Virus record (IMG/VR): IMGVR_UViG_3300046683_000307 | Coordinates: 1 to 41,050 of that record | DNA length: 41,050 nt | Source: a virus | Direction: 5' to 3' (one strand) | Shown: positions 6,327 through 15,000 of the stretch, in pieces | Position numbering within the stretch: position 1 is the first letter of the stretch | Layout: every line of letters begins with the position of its first letter | Translations under genes and position numbers: made by a program | The notes under the pieces: model-generated | The model's database searches: none | Told to the model about the DNA's origin: nothing | What the model saw: only the letters and a program-made list of their open reading frames with translations

Positions 6327-7198
6327 GCGAACGTCCGGACGCGGGCGAGGGCCTGGACAATGGGCCGGAAACTGAGGTCGAGGATCAATCCGACGTCGAA
6401 ACGGTCGAGGAAGACGGTGAAGGCGAGGCGGAGGACGGTGAGGAGCCGCGAAAGAAAACTGAGGATTGGGAAAAGCGCGCTCACAATGCGGCGGGCCAAG
6501 CTGCGCGTGAAAAGTCCCGCCGGCGAGCCGCTGAACGACGCGCCGAGGAGCTTTCAACACGGGTCGAGCGACTGGAACGAACCGGCGGCGGCGATCAGGA
6601 CCAGCTTCTAGAGCTTATCGGCCAGTTGTCCGACGATGAGGAGGACCCGATTGGCGATATTGCCAGGGTCAAACAGGCGTTGCGGGTATTCCGCGCGCGC
6701 CAGCTCCAGGATTTGGCGGACGACAATCAATATCGGACGGTAAGCCGGCAAATCGAAACCCTGCGCTCGGCCATGCATGAGAGTGAGGAAGACTTTACGC
6801 AGGATCATCCGGATTACCTGGACGCGGCGGCGCACTATCGCAAAGAGCGGGTCGCGGAATTGAAGGATGCCGGCTATTCCGGCGCCTATCTGGACCGCAA
6901 GTTGGCGGATGATCTGTTCGGGGTCGTGCGAATGGCCATTGAGAGCGGCCAGGACCCAGCGGAGCGGGTTTACGCGCTGGCGCAAAAGCGCGGCTTCAAA
7001 GCCGGCGCCAAGCAAGCCAACGGCAAGCTGGACAAGCTCCAGGCGGCGGCGGACGCCGGCGCGCGGGCGACGCCGGGCCAGCGGGTCAATGGCGCGTTGA
7101 CGTGGGGCGACGTCGCCAAGCTGGATGGCGCGGCGCGGGATAAGGCGTGGGCGAAGCTGCGCGAGCGCGAGACGGCGCGGGGCGGACGCGGGGGTTAA
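6323..7198 (+). CDS. Probable scaffolding protein
   Basis: This 291-aa protein sits between the portal and the major capsid gene, where podoviruses keep their scaffold. The first 45 residues are extremely acidic (EDGEGEAEDGEE), then comes a long basic coiled coil (about 50-85; REKSRRRAAERRAEELSTRV), more helices, and a basic C-terminus (KLRERETARGGRGG). An acidic, helical protein with a basic tail that contacts the coat is the usual scaffold design. The assignment rests on position and composition, not on a recognised domain. Confidence 0.7.
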   Translation: MSERPDAGEGLDNGPETEVEDQSDVETVEEDGEGEAEDGEEPRKKTEDWEKRAHNAAGQAAREKSRRRAAERRAEELSTRVERLERTGGGDQDQLLELIGQLSDDEEDPIGDIARVKQALRVFRARQLQDLADDNQYRTVSRQIETLRSAMHESEEDFTQDHPDYLDAAAHYRKERVAELKDAGYSGAYLDRKLADDLFGVVRMAIESGQDPAERVYALAQKRGFKAGAKQANGKLDKLQAAADAGARATPGQRVNGALTWGDVAKLDGAARDKAWAKLRERETARGGRGG

Positions 7199-7201
7199 GG
7201 T

Positions 7202-7242
7202 GGGCGCCCGCCGGGCCGCCGAGGAAGCGATAGCGGGCGCCC
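7202..7242 (+). terminator. Long hairpin after the scaffold-like gene
   Basis: A perfect 10-bp stem, GGGCGCCCGC (7202-7211) with GCGGGCGCCC (7233-7242), begins four bases after the stop codon. There is no T-run, so it may stabilise or process the mRNA rather than terminate it. The gap 7199-7605 also holds an operator-like palindrome at 7295, the late motif at 7441 and a smaller hairpin (GAGGC...GCCTC) near 7480-7494. Confidence 0.5.
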
Positions 7243-7294
7243 GTGCCAGGGCGTCCCTCCTTGTCCTGGCGCGGGATAGCTAAAACTTCTGTGA

Positions 7295-7305
7295 GGCAAC
7301 TTGCA
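7295..7305. promoter_or_regulatory. Operator-like palindrome before the capsid gene
   Basis: GGCAACTTGCA, one mismatch from the perfect palindrome GGCAACTTGCC found near the immunity region and before the integrase. It is the only member of this family in the late region and may be a stoperator or a chance match. Confidence 0.4.
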
Positions 7306-7440
7306 ACCCGGCGCCGAGGGCCTAGATTGTCGTTGTCCCTGGCTACCCTGTCCCTGTCAGGGGCTCCTAGCGAAACGTCCGCGTCGGGCCTCACCCCCCC
7401 CATAAGCCAGCCCGGCGCGGGCCTCGCTGAAAATCCCCTC

Positions 7441-7463
7441 TTGACGAAAGTTGCGAGCGCGTT
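7441..7463 (+). promoter_or_regulatory. Late-promoter-like motif, copy 2
   Basis: TTGACG-AAAGTT-GCGAGCGCGTT, 143 bp before the major capsid start. The last 17 bases TTGCGAGCGCGTTTTTG continue identically into the copy at 37816. Confidence 0.72.
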
Positions 7464-7605
7464 TTTGCCGCGCCGCTAGAGGCTGTGCGCCTCAGTCGCC
7501 TCGCCAGCGTCAAAAGGCGGTTCGTCGTAGGGCGACGGAAAACCCCTAAGCCGGAGGCCGCCACGTCAGGCGCGGTGAAGCTCAAACCTTCATCTGAGGC
7601 CGAAA

Positions 7606-8676
7606 ATGGCGACCACCAATTATGGCGTCAACGCTCCTGAGGCGGTGAAGCTGTGGCGTTCCCAACTCGCACGTGAGGCGCTGAAAGCGACCTGGGTGCA
7701 AAAGTTCATCGGGGATAGCTCCGACGATATTCTCCAGGTGTTCGGGGAAACCGGCAAAGACGCGGGCGACCGCGTTACAGTTACGCTCCGCATGCAACTC
7801 AATGGCGACGGGGTCGCCGGCGACGCGACGCTAGAAGGCAATGAGGAACCGTTGACGACGTTCACGGATAACCTCTTTGTCGATCAGTTACGGCATGCTG
7901 TCCGCTCCGGCGGCAAGATGACAGAGCAACGCATTCCTTGGAAAATTCGAGAGGAGGCAATGCTAGGACTAAAAGATTGGTGGGCGGGCAGGATCGACGT
8001 TTCGTTCTTCAATCAAGTGACAGGAAACACGGCGGCGACGGACGTTCGTTACACGGGAATGAACGCCGTTGTTGGTCCGGATGCTCAACACATCGCCCGC
8101 GTGAACAACAAGGCGACGGACGAGCTTGTGATCGCCGGCGATGAAATGACGCTGACGCTGATCGACAAGATGGTTGAGAGCGCCAAGCTCGGCTCCACGA
8201 CGGCGACCGGGCCGGCTATCCGTCCGATCATGGTTGACGGGGATTCCCGGTACGTGGTCGTGCTGCATACCAAGCAAGTCACGCAACTGCGCGCGACGGC
8301 TGGCGCTGGTAGCTGGCTGGATATTCAAAAGGCGGCAATGACCGGCGACGGGTCCGAGAAAAACCCGATTATGACCGGCGCCTTGGGAATGTATAACGGC
8401 GCGGTGTTGCATGAAAGCACGCGCATTCCAAATGGAGTCAACAGCACAACCGGCGTTGCAGTAGCAACGACGCGGCGTTGTGTGCTTCTCGGTGCACAAG
8501 CGGCAGCTATTGGCTTCGGTCAAGGACAGTCGTTCAAGAATTTCGACTGGAACGAAGAATTATTTGATTATGGAAATCAGCTTGGCGTCGAAGCTGGACT
8601 TATCCATGGTCTGAAAAAGCTTCGGTTTAACTCGGCGGACTTCGGCACTATTGTCGGCGTCAGCTTCACGTCTTAG
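7606..8676 (+). CDS. Major capsid protein, N4-gp56 family
   Basis: This 356-aa protein has the typical opening of the N4-gp56 (DUF4043) coat family: a short N-arm, then AVKLWRSQLAREALKATWVQ, GDRVTVTLRMQLNGDG and WWAGRIDVSFFNQVTGN. It builds the icosahedral head around the scaffold. The length fits the family. It follows the scaffold-like gene after a 407-bp gap with a late-promoter-like motif, so it probably has its own strong promoter. Codons in the middle of the gene (about 7930-8620) look more A/T-rich than those of neighbouring genes. Confidence 0.9.
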   Translation: MATTNYGVNAPEAVKLWRSQLAREALKATWVQKFIGDSSDDILQVFGETGKDAGDRVTVTLRMQLNGDGVAGDATLEGNEEPLTTFTDNLFVDQLRHAVRSGGKMTEQRIPWKIREEAMLGLKDWWAGRIDVSFFNQVTGNTAATDVRYTGMNAVVGPDAQHIARVNNKATDELVIAGDEMTLTLIDKMVESAKLGSTTATGPAIRPIMVDGDSRYVVVLHTKQVTQLRATAGAGSWLDIQKAAMTGDGSEKNPIMTGALGMYNGAVLHESTRIPNGVNSTTGVAVATTRRCVLLGAQAAAIGFGQGQSFKNFDWNEELFDYGNQLGVEAGLIHGLKKLRFNSADFGTIVGVSFTS

Positions 8677-8687
8677 GAGCGGACCTC

Positions 8688-9062
8688 ATGGCGACCGGCG
8701 GACGCAAAACCCAGCTTCAAGTTGTTCACGAGATTTCAGCGCAATTCGGCTTCGGCCAGACGGCGGGCGTCATTGGCGTGCTGCCGGCGGGCGCGATCCT
8801 CGGGACGTGTCATCTTCTGGTGTCGCAAGCCTGGAATTCGACCACCAACACGATTTCCGTGGGGACGACGGCGGGCGGGACGCAACTGCTCAGCGGGATT
8901 GACCTCAAGACCCTGGCGCGGACGGATACGCCGGTGCCGTTTGCAACAGCCGGGCCGCTGGCGGTCGATACGCCTATTTACGGCTCGATTGCCGCAACCG
9001 GCGGCGCCGCCACAACCGGCGTCGCGACGGTCTGGCTCGATTATCTGCCTGGGCCTGGATAA
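8688..9062 (+). CDS. Probable head decoration or minor virion protein, 124 aa
   Basis: A Gly/Ala/Thr-rich, beta-type protein with no charged helices (GTCHLLVSQAWNSTTNTISV, GSIAATGGAATTGVATVWLD) directly after the coat gene, with a clear AGGAG before the ATG. Position and composition fit a head decoration or stabilising protein. No family is recognised with certainty. Confidence 0.6.
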   Translation: MATGGRKTQLQVVHEISAQFGFGQTAGVIGVLPAGAILGTCHLLVSQAWNSTTNTISVGTTAGGTQLLSGIDLKTLARTDTPVPFATAGPLAVDTPIYGSIAATGGAATTGVATVWLDYLPGPG

Positions 9063-9077
9063 GGCGCGGGTGCGCGT

Positions 9078-9356
9078 ATGGCTTACCCTAGTAATGATCC
9101 ATACGCGGGTCTGCTGGCCGGTCTGACACAAGCGCGTCCAATGGGGTCCGGCCCAATGGCGCCGGGGGAATTGCCGCCGCGTCCAATGGGGTCCGGGCCG
9201 ATGCGCGCCGGCGAGATGAGCCCGCCGCAAGGGGGCCTGTTAAACGGCCTGGACTTGGCTTTCCTGCAACGGCTGTTGGCTGGCGGCGGTCAACCTGGAG
9301 CGCCTGAACGTCCGCCCGGCTCGGGGCCTGTGCTGGGCCGCGAGATGAGGCGGTGA
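9078..9356 (+). CDS. Repeat-containing small virion-region protein, 92 aa
   Basis: It carries three short repeats: RPMGSGPMAPGEL, RPMGSGPMRAGEM and the degenerate RPPGSGPVLGREM, with the helical segment GLDLAFLQRLLAGGG between the second and third. The first two are also nearly identical in DNA (period 45 bp). Pro/Gly/Met-rich and probably disordered. It sits between head and adaptor genes; role unknown. Confidence 0.55.
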   Translation: MAYPSNDPYAGLLAGLTQARPMGSGPMAPGELPPRPMGSGPMRAGEMSPPQGGLLNGLDLAFLQRLLAGGGQPGAPERPPGSGPVLGREMRR

Positions 9357-9359
9357 CGC

Positions 9360-9995
9360 ATGGCGAATCTGGGCGACCTGAAAAGCCGGATCATCCTGGA
9401 AACCGTCCGCGATGATCTGGCCGATGATCTGGCCGCCGGGCTCAATCAGGTCATCGCCTCCGCGATAGACGACTACGAATATGAGCGTTGGTGGTTCAAC
9501 GAGAGCGTGACGACGGTTCCTTGCGTTCCGGGCGTCCCGTCGATCCCGTATCCATCCATCGCCAGGCGGATCGACACAATCCGCTGTCAGATTGGCGGCG
9601 TCCGCTACGCCATGACCATGCGGGACCTGGACTGGATCGAAGCGGCCTATTCGACGCCTCAGAGCGGCCAGCCTACGGATTGGGCGCCCTACCTCCAGAC
9701 GGTCCAGCTTTGGCCAACGCCTAATCAGGCTTATCCGCTGCTCCTGGAATTGGTGATCCAGGTTCAACCGGCGCTCGATTACACGGTCAACACGTCCTCG
9801 AACACTTGGACGAACGAGGGCGCGGACCTGATCGTCGCGCGCGCCAAAAAGCGGCTGTACCGCGACTATCTGTCGGCCACGCTCCAGGACACGCGGGTCA
9901 TCAACGCCAACAATCAGGAGGAGGAGGCTTATTCGCGCCTGCGGAGCCAATCGACGCGGCGCCTCTCGACGGATCGGGTGGCGCCCTCATGGTGA
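9360..9995 (+). CDS. Head-tail adaptor (tail accessory) protein
   Basis: This 211-aa protein has the plan of short-tail adaptors (P22 gp4 / SU10-adaptor type): an N-terminal helical part (LGDLKSRIILETVRDDLADD), then DYEYERWWFNESV, then a predicted beta segment and LWPTPNQAYPLLLELVIQV, ending in a helical region with YRDYLSATLQD. It would bind below the portal and close the head. Lies between decoration-type and tail genes, as expected. Confidence 0.75.
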   Translation: MANLGDLKSRIILETVRDDLADDLAAGLNQVIASAIDDYEYERWWFNESVTTVPCVPGVPSIPYPSIARRIDTIRCQIGGVRYAMTMRDLDWIEAAYSTPQSGQPTDWAPYLQTVQLWPTPNQAYPLLLELVIQVQPALDYTVNTSSNTWTNEGADLIVARAKKRLYRDYLSATLQDTRVINANNQEEEAYSRLRSQSTRRLSTDRVAPSW

Positions 9996-10252
9996 TCTAC
10001 GCAAAAGCTCCAGACGTCTCCTTGGTTGAGCCGAACGCGCCGCCGTGGGCGCAACGCTTCGCGCTGCGGATTGGCCAATATTTCCAGTCGAAATTTCCCA
10101 CGGCGCCGACACGGTTTTTCTACCTGGATAAGGCGGACTTGCCGCCGGCGGCCGATTGGAACGGCTGCATGGTGGTGGTGGTCGATCAAGACTGTCTGGC
10201 GGTGGCCAAAGACGGCCAGTGGCGAAAAGTCACGCTGGCGGGGCCGGTCTGA
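9989..10252 (+). CDS. Hypothetical tail-region protein, 87 aa
   Basis: The ATG at 9989 overlaps the adaptor stop by 7 bp; the longer frame from 9806 lies wholly inside the adaptor gene and is rejected. The protein ends in a beta-like stretch (NGCMVVVVDQDCLAVAKDGQ). No family recognised. It is probably a minor virion component co-translated with the adaptor. Confidence 0.6.
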   Translation: MVIYAKAPDVSLVEPNAPPWAQRFALRIGQYFQSKFPTAPTRFFYLDKADLPPAADWNGCMVVVVDQDCLAVAKDGQWRKVTLAGPV

Positions 10253-10863
10253 TGCCGTCGTCCTATACCTCCAGCGCGCGGTTCACGCTCCAGGCGACCG
10301 GCGAGAACAACAACACGTGGGGCGTGATCCTCAATTCGGGCGTGTTCCAGCTTGTGGACGACAACGTCAACGGGCGGCTCGGATTTGTGCTGTCGGGCGC
10401 CAAGGTGCTGACGACGGCGCTCGGCGCGGTCGATGAGGCGCGGCTTGCCTTCCTGGACGTGACCAGCGGGACCGGCGGGACGGTGACGGTCCCGGCGGTG
10501 GCGCAAGGCCATTTCGTCCGCAACGCCTCCGCCGGCGACGCGATCATCTCCGCCGGCGGCGCGGCGTTCACGTTCAAGACCGGGGACATTGGGCCGGTGT
10601 TCTCGGACGGCGCCTCGGTCTATGGGCTGGCGCTTGGCGGCAAGCCGCTCCGCCAGTTCATCGGGGACGCCAATCAGGCGGTCATTGACTACATCAACGC
10701 GGCGATTTCGGCGGGGTCGATCAATCTGCCGCCGGCGCTCGGCAACCTCGGCAAGGCTTTGGTGGTCCGCCTGGCGGCGGGTGTCGAGGCGTGGGTTCCA
10801 GATTTCATTCAAACGTTGGACGTGGACGGCGGCGCCGCTGTCGCTTTCGCGTTGACGCTTTAG
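10252..10863 (+). CDS. Tail fibre-like structural protein, 203 aa
   Basis: It starts at the ATG at 10252, sharing a base with the upstream TGA. The N-terminus (SSYTSSARFTLQATGENNNT, WGVILNSGVFQLVDD) matches a pattern I know from phage tail-fibre N-termini, which attach to the tail. The middle is beta-rich (GGTVTVPAVAQGHFVRNASA), and the C-terminal part has a helix (NQAVIDYINAAISAG). Likely a short fibre or a fibre-attachment subunit. Confidence 0.62.
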   Translation: MPSSYTSSARFTLQATGENNNTWGVILNSGVFQLVDDNVNGRLGFVLSGAKVLTTALGAVDEARLAFLDVTSGTGGTVTVPAVAQGHFVRNASAGDAIISAGGAAFTFKTGDIGPVFSDGASVYGLALGGKPLRQFIGDANQAVIDYINAAISAGSINLPPALGNLGKALVVRLAAGVEAWVPDFIQTLDVDGGAAVAFALTL

Positions 10864-10873
10864 GAGGCGCCCA

Positions 10874-11290
10874 ATGGCTGTTTCCCAAAATCGGGTTGTA
10901 ACGTCTCAGGCGCTCAACACAGGTCAAGCGGTCTGCACGGCGGCCAAGACGACATATAACGACGCGGCGAACGCGGTGCTTCTCTATACGGCGGGCGCTA
11001 ACGGCGCCGTGGTCTATGCGATCCGGGCCATTCCTCGGGCGACGGTGACGGCGACCCAGCTCCAGCTTTATCGGTCTAGTGACGGCGGGGTGACGCTCCA
11101 GCTTTTCGACCTCGCTTTGATGGCGGCTTACGTCATGGCGCAAACAACGGCGCCGGCGCCTGCGAAAACTGATTTTCTCTATACGGAGGCGGCGCCGCTG
11201 CGGCTCAAGCCTCTGGAGCGGATTTATTGCGCGGCGGGGGTCGCGCTGGCCGGCGGGATCGTGTTCGACGCCATGGCGGAAGACCTCTAG
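10874..11290 (+). CDS. Hypothetical virion protein, 138 aa
   Basis: An Ala-rich beta-type protein with the strand-like segments AVVYAIRAIPRATVTATQLQ and GGVTLQLFDLALMAAY. It has a good AGGAG before the ATG and lies among the tail genes, so it is most likely a structural component. No family recognised. Confidence 0.58.
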   Translation: MAVSQNRVVTSQALNTGQAVCTAAKTTYNDAANAVLLYTAGANGAVVYAIRAIPRATVTATQLQLYRSSDGGVTLQLFDLALMAAYVMAQTTAPAPAKTDFLYTEAAPLRLKPLERIYCAAGVALAGGIVFDAMAEDL

Positions 11291-11293
11291 GCC

Positions 11294-12709
11294 ATGCCGC
11301 GCATTATCGCCGCAAACCGCATTCCACGGGTTCCAATCGCCAGCCGGTCAATTGCGGTTGGGCCGGTGGTCGGCGGCGTGGCGCCGGCGACGGCGGGCGT
11401 CGGCGTGGGCGGCGGGGTGTGGGCGGCGGCGGCGCCAGATGCGCGCTTTGTGGCGGCGGACAGTTTTACAGAGGCGGTGATCGCCAGGATGCGGACGACG
11501 GGGGCGCTGCCGGCGGTTCCGCAAATCGGGCGCTATGCTGTGCCGCCGCTTACCGTCACCTTTCCGTGGACGAGCAACGGCCAGAACGGCAATTACGCAT
11601 TTAGCAATAACCGCCGCTTTTGGGCGGCGGGCGGCGGTGTCATGGCTTGGTCGCCTTCGGGGGCGAACGGGTCGAGCGGTTTAACTGTCGGGGGGTCGCA
11701 GGCGCATTGGAACATCGCCAATTTGACGTCTAACGCGATGAATATAATTCCGCTGGGGGGTGTCGCAGGGCAAATTCCCTACGGGTGCAGCTACGCTAAC
11801 GGCGAATTCCACTGGCTGACGAGTGACGGGTTTTATTCATGGGTGGCGACGTTTCCGCCACTGACGGCGCCAGCGGCGGTCAAGCGCGGCGCTGGGGCGC
11901 CGGGCGGAAGCACGAGCTACACACAATGCCAGTATGTCGCGCCGAATTACGTCATTTGGGCGTCTATCGTGGTCCCCACGGTTCCACGCTATGCGACGGA
12001 TCGCGCGACGTGGACAAACTGCACGGTTCCGGCGCTGAACGGCGACGCCGGCGGCGCCGGCAACGGCATTGTCTGGATGGTCTATGACGCGCCGCGCGCG
12101 CGGCTGGTGGCGGTCACGCAATATGGGGAAATCCTGACGAGTGCGGACGGGATTACCTTCGTCAAAACGGCGGCGCGCACGGCGGGCCAAGTCAGTTTTA
12201 CAATGGAAACGTGTTGGGTGGCGCCCTCTGGCAAGGTCTATGCCTGCGGCACGAGCGCCGGAGCTGGACAGGTTTTTGTCGCGGCGGACGTGGGGTCGCC
12301 ATGGGTCGCGCAAACTGTGGCGCTCGGCGGCGGTAAGACAATCCTGACGCGGGCCTATGACGTGAACGGGACGGCGGGCGTTACGGCGGTGCTGTTCCGC
12401 GCCACAACGGCGACGCCAACAAGCACGGAAATCGCGGTGAGCCTGGATGATGGCGCGACGTGGCTGTTCGGCACGGGCGGCGACGGTACGATGCCAGCGA
12501 ACAACGTCGATAACGGACAGAATGTGCTGTTAGCGACGGAAGGTGTGTTCGCTTCGGTGAGTGGCCTTACGTCGGGGGCTTTCGGGAGTTTTTGGGGAAG
12601 CCGTTTAGCAACGGACGCTGACATTCTGATTTCAGCGTCACAGATAGACGTCGCGTTGATCGACCTCGCGGACGGGGTGACGAAAAAGCGGTTCTGGCGG
12701 GTGAGCTAA
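11294..12709 (+). CDS. Putative tail protein with beta-propeller (BNR/Asp-box-like) repeats
   Basis: This 471-aa protein contains sialidase-type Asp-box-like sequences (SADGITFVK; SLDDGATWLFG) and repeated strands with W/Y at intervals, which suggests a beta-propeller. The first 60 residues are Gly/Ala/Val-rich (VGPVVGGVAPATAGVGVGGG) and may attach it to the tail. There is no evidence of sialidase activity: the repeats are fold markers. It could be a receptor-binding or baseplate-like component. Confidence 0.6.
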   Translation: MPRIIAANRIPRVPIASRSIAVGPVVGGVAPATAGVGVGGGVWAAAAPDARFVAADSFTEAVIARMRTTGALPAVPQIGRYAVPPLTVTFPWTSNGQNGNYAFSNNRRFWAAGGGVMAWSPSGANGSSGLTVGGSQAHWNIANLTSNAMNIIPLGGVAGQIPYGCSYANGEFHWLTSDGFYSWVATFPPLTAPAAVKRGAGAPGGSTSYTQCQYVAPNYVIWASIVVPTVPRYATDRATWTNCTVPALNGDAGGAGNGIVWMVYDAPRARLVAVTQYGEILTSADGITFVKTAARTAGQVSFTMETCWVAPSGKVYACGTSAGAGQVFVAADVGSPWVAQTVALGGGKTILTRAYDVNGTAGVTAVLFRATTATPTSTEIAVSLDDGATWLFGTGGDGTMPANNVDNGQNVLLATEGVFASVSGLTSGAFGSFWGSRLATDADILISASQIDVALIDLADGVTKKRFWRVS

Positions 12710-14508
12710 TGGCGAACATGCCGTTCCAGCCGCCGCCGGGCCTCGTCAACAACGATACGGTTTTCGCTGCGCCCGGACGCTGGGCGAACGGCTCGCTGGT
12801 GCGGTTCTTCGATGGCAACTGGCAAGTCAAAGGCGGCTGGGAGCGGCTGACGCTGACGAACCTTGGCGGGGTCTGCCGCTCGGTCCTCGGCTGGCAGGAC
12901 CCGACGTCGCAACAGAACATTGCGTTTGGCCTGCACAACGGTTTGAAGGCGTGGCGCTCGGGGCTGGTTTACGACATTACGCCGCTCGCCGCGTCTCCGA
13001 TTATCCCGATGAATTTCCCGGCAAACGCGGTCGTCAAGACGACGGCGGGCAGTCCTAGCGTCGGGCTGGTGGTGTTCGGCCATAACGCGACGGTCGGGCA
13101 GATTATCCGGATCAAGGGCGTCACGTTCCCGGTCGGCGGCAACGTCAACGCCAATGGGGATTGGGCGGTGACGTCGATCATCGACGTCAACAACGTGACC
13201 ATAACTTACACGGCCAACGCGACGTCCACGGCGAACGGCGGCGGGGTCGCCGGAACGGCGGAGATGGCGCCGTTCCACGGGTTCCAGTCGGGCCAAATCG
13301 ACGGGACCGGCGGCGCCGGCTACGGGACCGGGGCGTTCGGTGTCGGGACCTACGGGACGCCGTCCACGACGGACTATTTCCCGTTGACCTGGAGCCTCGG
13401 AACCTTCGGCGGTTTCCTGATCGCCAACCCGCGCAATCAGGGGATTTTTCTTTGGGATACGACGGCGCCGGGAAAAGCGACGGTGATTGAAACGGCGCCG
13501 GCGCAAGTCACGTTCGCGCTGGTGACGCCTTCGCGCCAAGTGCTGGCGCTCGGCTGCAACGAGGAAGTTTCCGGCGTTTTCAACAATCGGTGCATCAGGT
13601 GGTGCGACATTGAGGATTACACGGATTGGTCAAGCCTGCCGACGAACAACGCCGGCGAGTGGATTCTCGAAAGCGGCGGGCGGATTGTCTGCGGGCGGGT
13701 GGTCGGTGACTACGTTTTGGTATGGACGACGGATGGCTTGTTCTTAGGAACCTTCCTAGGCGATCCGGGGCAAACCTGGAAATTCGAGCGGCAAGGGTCC
13801 AACTGCGGGGCGATTTCGCCGGGGACGCCAATTGTGCGCGGCCAGCGCGCGGCCTGGATAAGCCCGGATCGCATGTTCTGGAATTACACGCTCGGCGGCG
13901 AGCCGGCGCCGTTCGGCTGCGACGTCCAGGACGTTTTCCAGGATCACGTTTCGCAAGGCCAGGAGGACAAGATTATCGGCGCGGCGGTGGCGCCGTTCCA
14001 AGAGCTGGTCTGGTTCTGGCCGGATGATCGCGACGGGCTGGAGGTATCGCGCGGCATGTCGGTTTCCAAGGACGGCTGGAGCCTCGACCTCTTGGCGCGC
14101 TCGGCGTTTGTGGATGCCGGGCCGCAACCTTTCCCTATCGGCGTCGCGCCAACGGGCGAGGTTTACTGGCACGAAAAGGGCAATAGCGCGGACGGCGGGG
14201 TGATCGCCGGGTTCCTGGAAAGCTCGGATTTCTACATTGGCGAGGCGGAGGGCGGGGCGCTGGTCAATGGGGTCTGGCCAGATTTCAAAAATCAGATTGG
14301 GCCGTTCAAACTGAGCTTGGCGACGCGGGAAAATCCGCAATCGACGTCGAGGACGCACGGGCCTTGGGCGCTGGCGCCCGGCCAGGGCCGGCGGTCGTTC
14401 CGCGTTTCGGGCCGGATTGTTCGCGTGCGCTATGACTTTGCGTCGGCGCCTTGCTACGCGCGCGGCGGCAAACCGCAGTTCGATATTCAGGACGTAGGAG
14501 GGCGTTGA
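12709..14508 (+). CDS. Tail (needle-hub or stabilisation-like) structural protein, 599 aa
   Basis: The start (PFQPPPGLVNNDTVFAAPGR, WANGSLVRFFDGNWQVKGGW) is shared by large podovirus tail proteins, with a later propeller-like body (GNNRC-like IRWCDIEDYTDWSSLPTNNA, DGLFLGTFLGDPGQTWKFE). It occupies the genome position of P22 gp10 (packaged-DNA stabilisation), and a similar role in the short tail is plausible. The ATG overlaps the previous stop (TAATG), and its own TGA lies inside the late-promoter-like motif at 14505. Confidence 0.65.
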   Translation: MANMPFQPPPGLVNNDTVFAAPGRWANGSLVRFFDGNWQVKGGWERLTLTNLGGVCRSVLGWQDPTSQQNIAFGLHNGLKAWRSGLVYDITPLAASPIIPMNFPANAVVKTTAGSPSVGLVVFGHNATVGQIIRIKGVTFPVGGNVNANGDWAVTSIIDVNNVTITYTANATSTANGGGVAGTAEMAPFHGFQSGQIDGTGGAGYGTGAFGVGTYGTPSTTDYFPLTWSLGTFGGFLIANPRNQGIFLWDTTAPGKATVIETAPAQVTFALVTPSRQVLALGCNEEVSGVFNNRCIRWCDIEDYTDWSSLPTNNAGEWILESGGRIVCGRVVGDYVLVWTTDGLFLGTFLGDPGQTWKFERQGSNCGAISPGTPIVRGQRAAWISPDRMFWNYTLGGEPAPFGCDVQDVFQDHVSQGQEDKIIGAAVAPFQELVWFWPDDRDGLEVSRGMSVSKDGWSLDLLARSAFVDAGPQPFPIGVAPTGEVYWHEKGNSADGGVIAGFLESSDFYIGEAEGGALVNGVWPDFKNQIGPFKLSLATRENPQSTSRTHGPWALAPGQGRRSFRVSGRIVRVRYDFASAPCYARGGKPQFDIQDVGGR

Positions 14509-14527
14509 TCTTCGGCGCGAGCGCGTT
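14505..14527 (+). promoter_or_regulatory. Late-promoter-like motif, copy 3
   Basis: TTGATC-TTCGGC-GCGAGCGCGTT; the -35-like half has two changes but the 11-bp right half is exact. The TGA in it is the stop codon of the upstream tail gene. It ends 28 bp before the start at 14555. Confidence 0.62.
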
Positions 14528-14554
14528 CACGGCGCCCGCGAAAAGGAACCGGCG

Positions 14555-14998
14555 ATGAGTGAAGTCTATGACCTTGAGACGTCGGCGGAAGCGCCGGAGG
14601 AATCCGGGCTTGTCATCGACTTCGGCACAACGGTCGATCCCTTGTTGTCTCAGTGGGCGCGGTTCCGCGACCTGTTCAAGGCCAGCATGGAAGGCGGGTT
14701 CTGGACGATTGAGGACCTGGAGCAAAAGATCGCGCATCGCCGGGCGTTCTTCTTCCCTGGCCAGTCGGCGGCGATGGTCGGTGAAGTGGTGGTGTTTCCC
14801 GGCTCCGCCAAGGTGCTGCAAGTGACCTGGGCCGCCGGCGACGTCGAGGAGCTATTGCGGATGGCGCCCGGCGTCGAGGCGGTGGCGCGGATGATGGGCT
14901 GCAACGGCATGTTGATCGAGGGGCGCCCGGCCTGGGTGCGAGTGCTGAAACCGATGGGTTACGAGCATTGGTCCTCGACGGCCTATAAGGCGCTCTGA
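14555..14998 (+). CDS. Hypothetical virion-region protein, 147 aa
   Basis: A small alpha/beta protein (FKASMEGGFWTIEDLEQKIA; GEVVVFPGSAKVLQVTWAAG; VARMMGCNGMLIEGRPAWVR; MGYEHWSSTAYKAL). Its order of elements recalls an acetyltransferase-like (GNAT) fold, but I see no clear acetyl-CoA loop. Proteins of this kind often precede the ejection-protein genes in podoviruses. It is directly downstream of a late-promoter-like motif. Confidence 0.6.
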   Translation: MSEVYDLETSAEAPEESGLVIDFGTTVDPLLSQWARFRDLFKASMEGGFWTIEDLEQKIAHRRAFFFPGQSAAMVGEVVVFPGSAKVLQVTWAAGDVEELLRMAPGVEAVARMMGCNGMLIEGRPAWVRVLKPMGYEHWSSTAYKAL

Positions 14999-15000
14999 CG

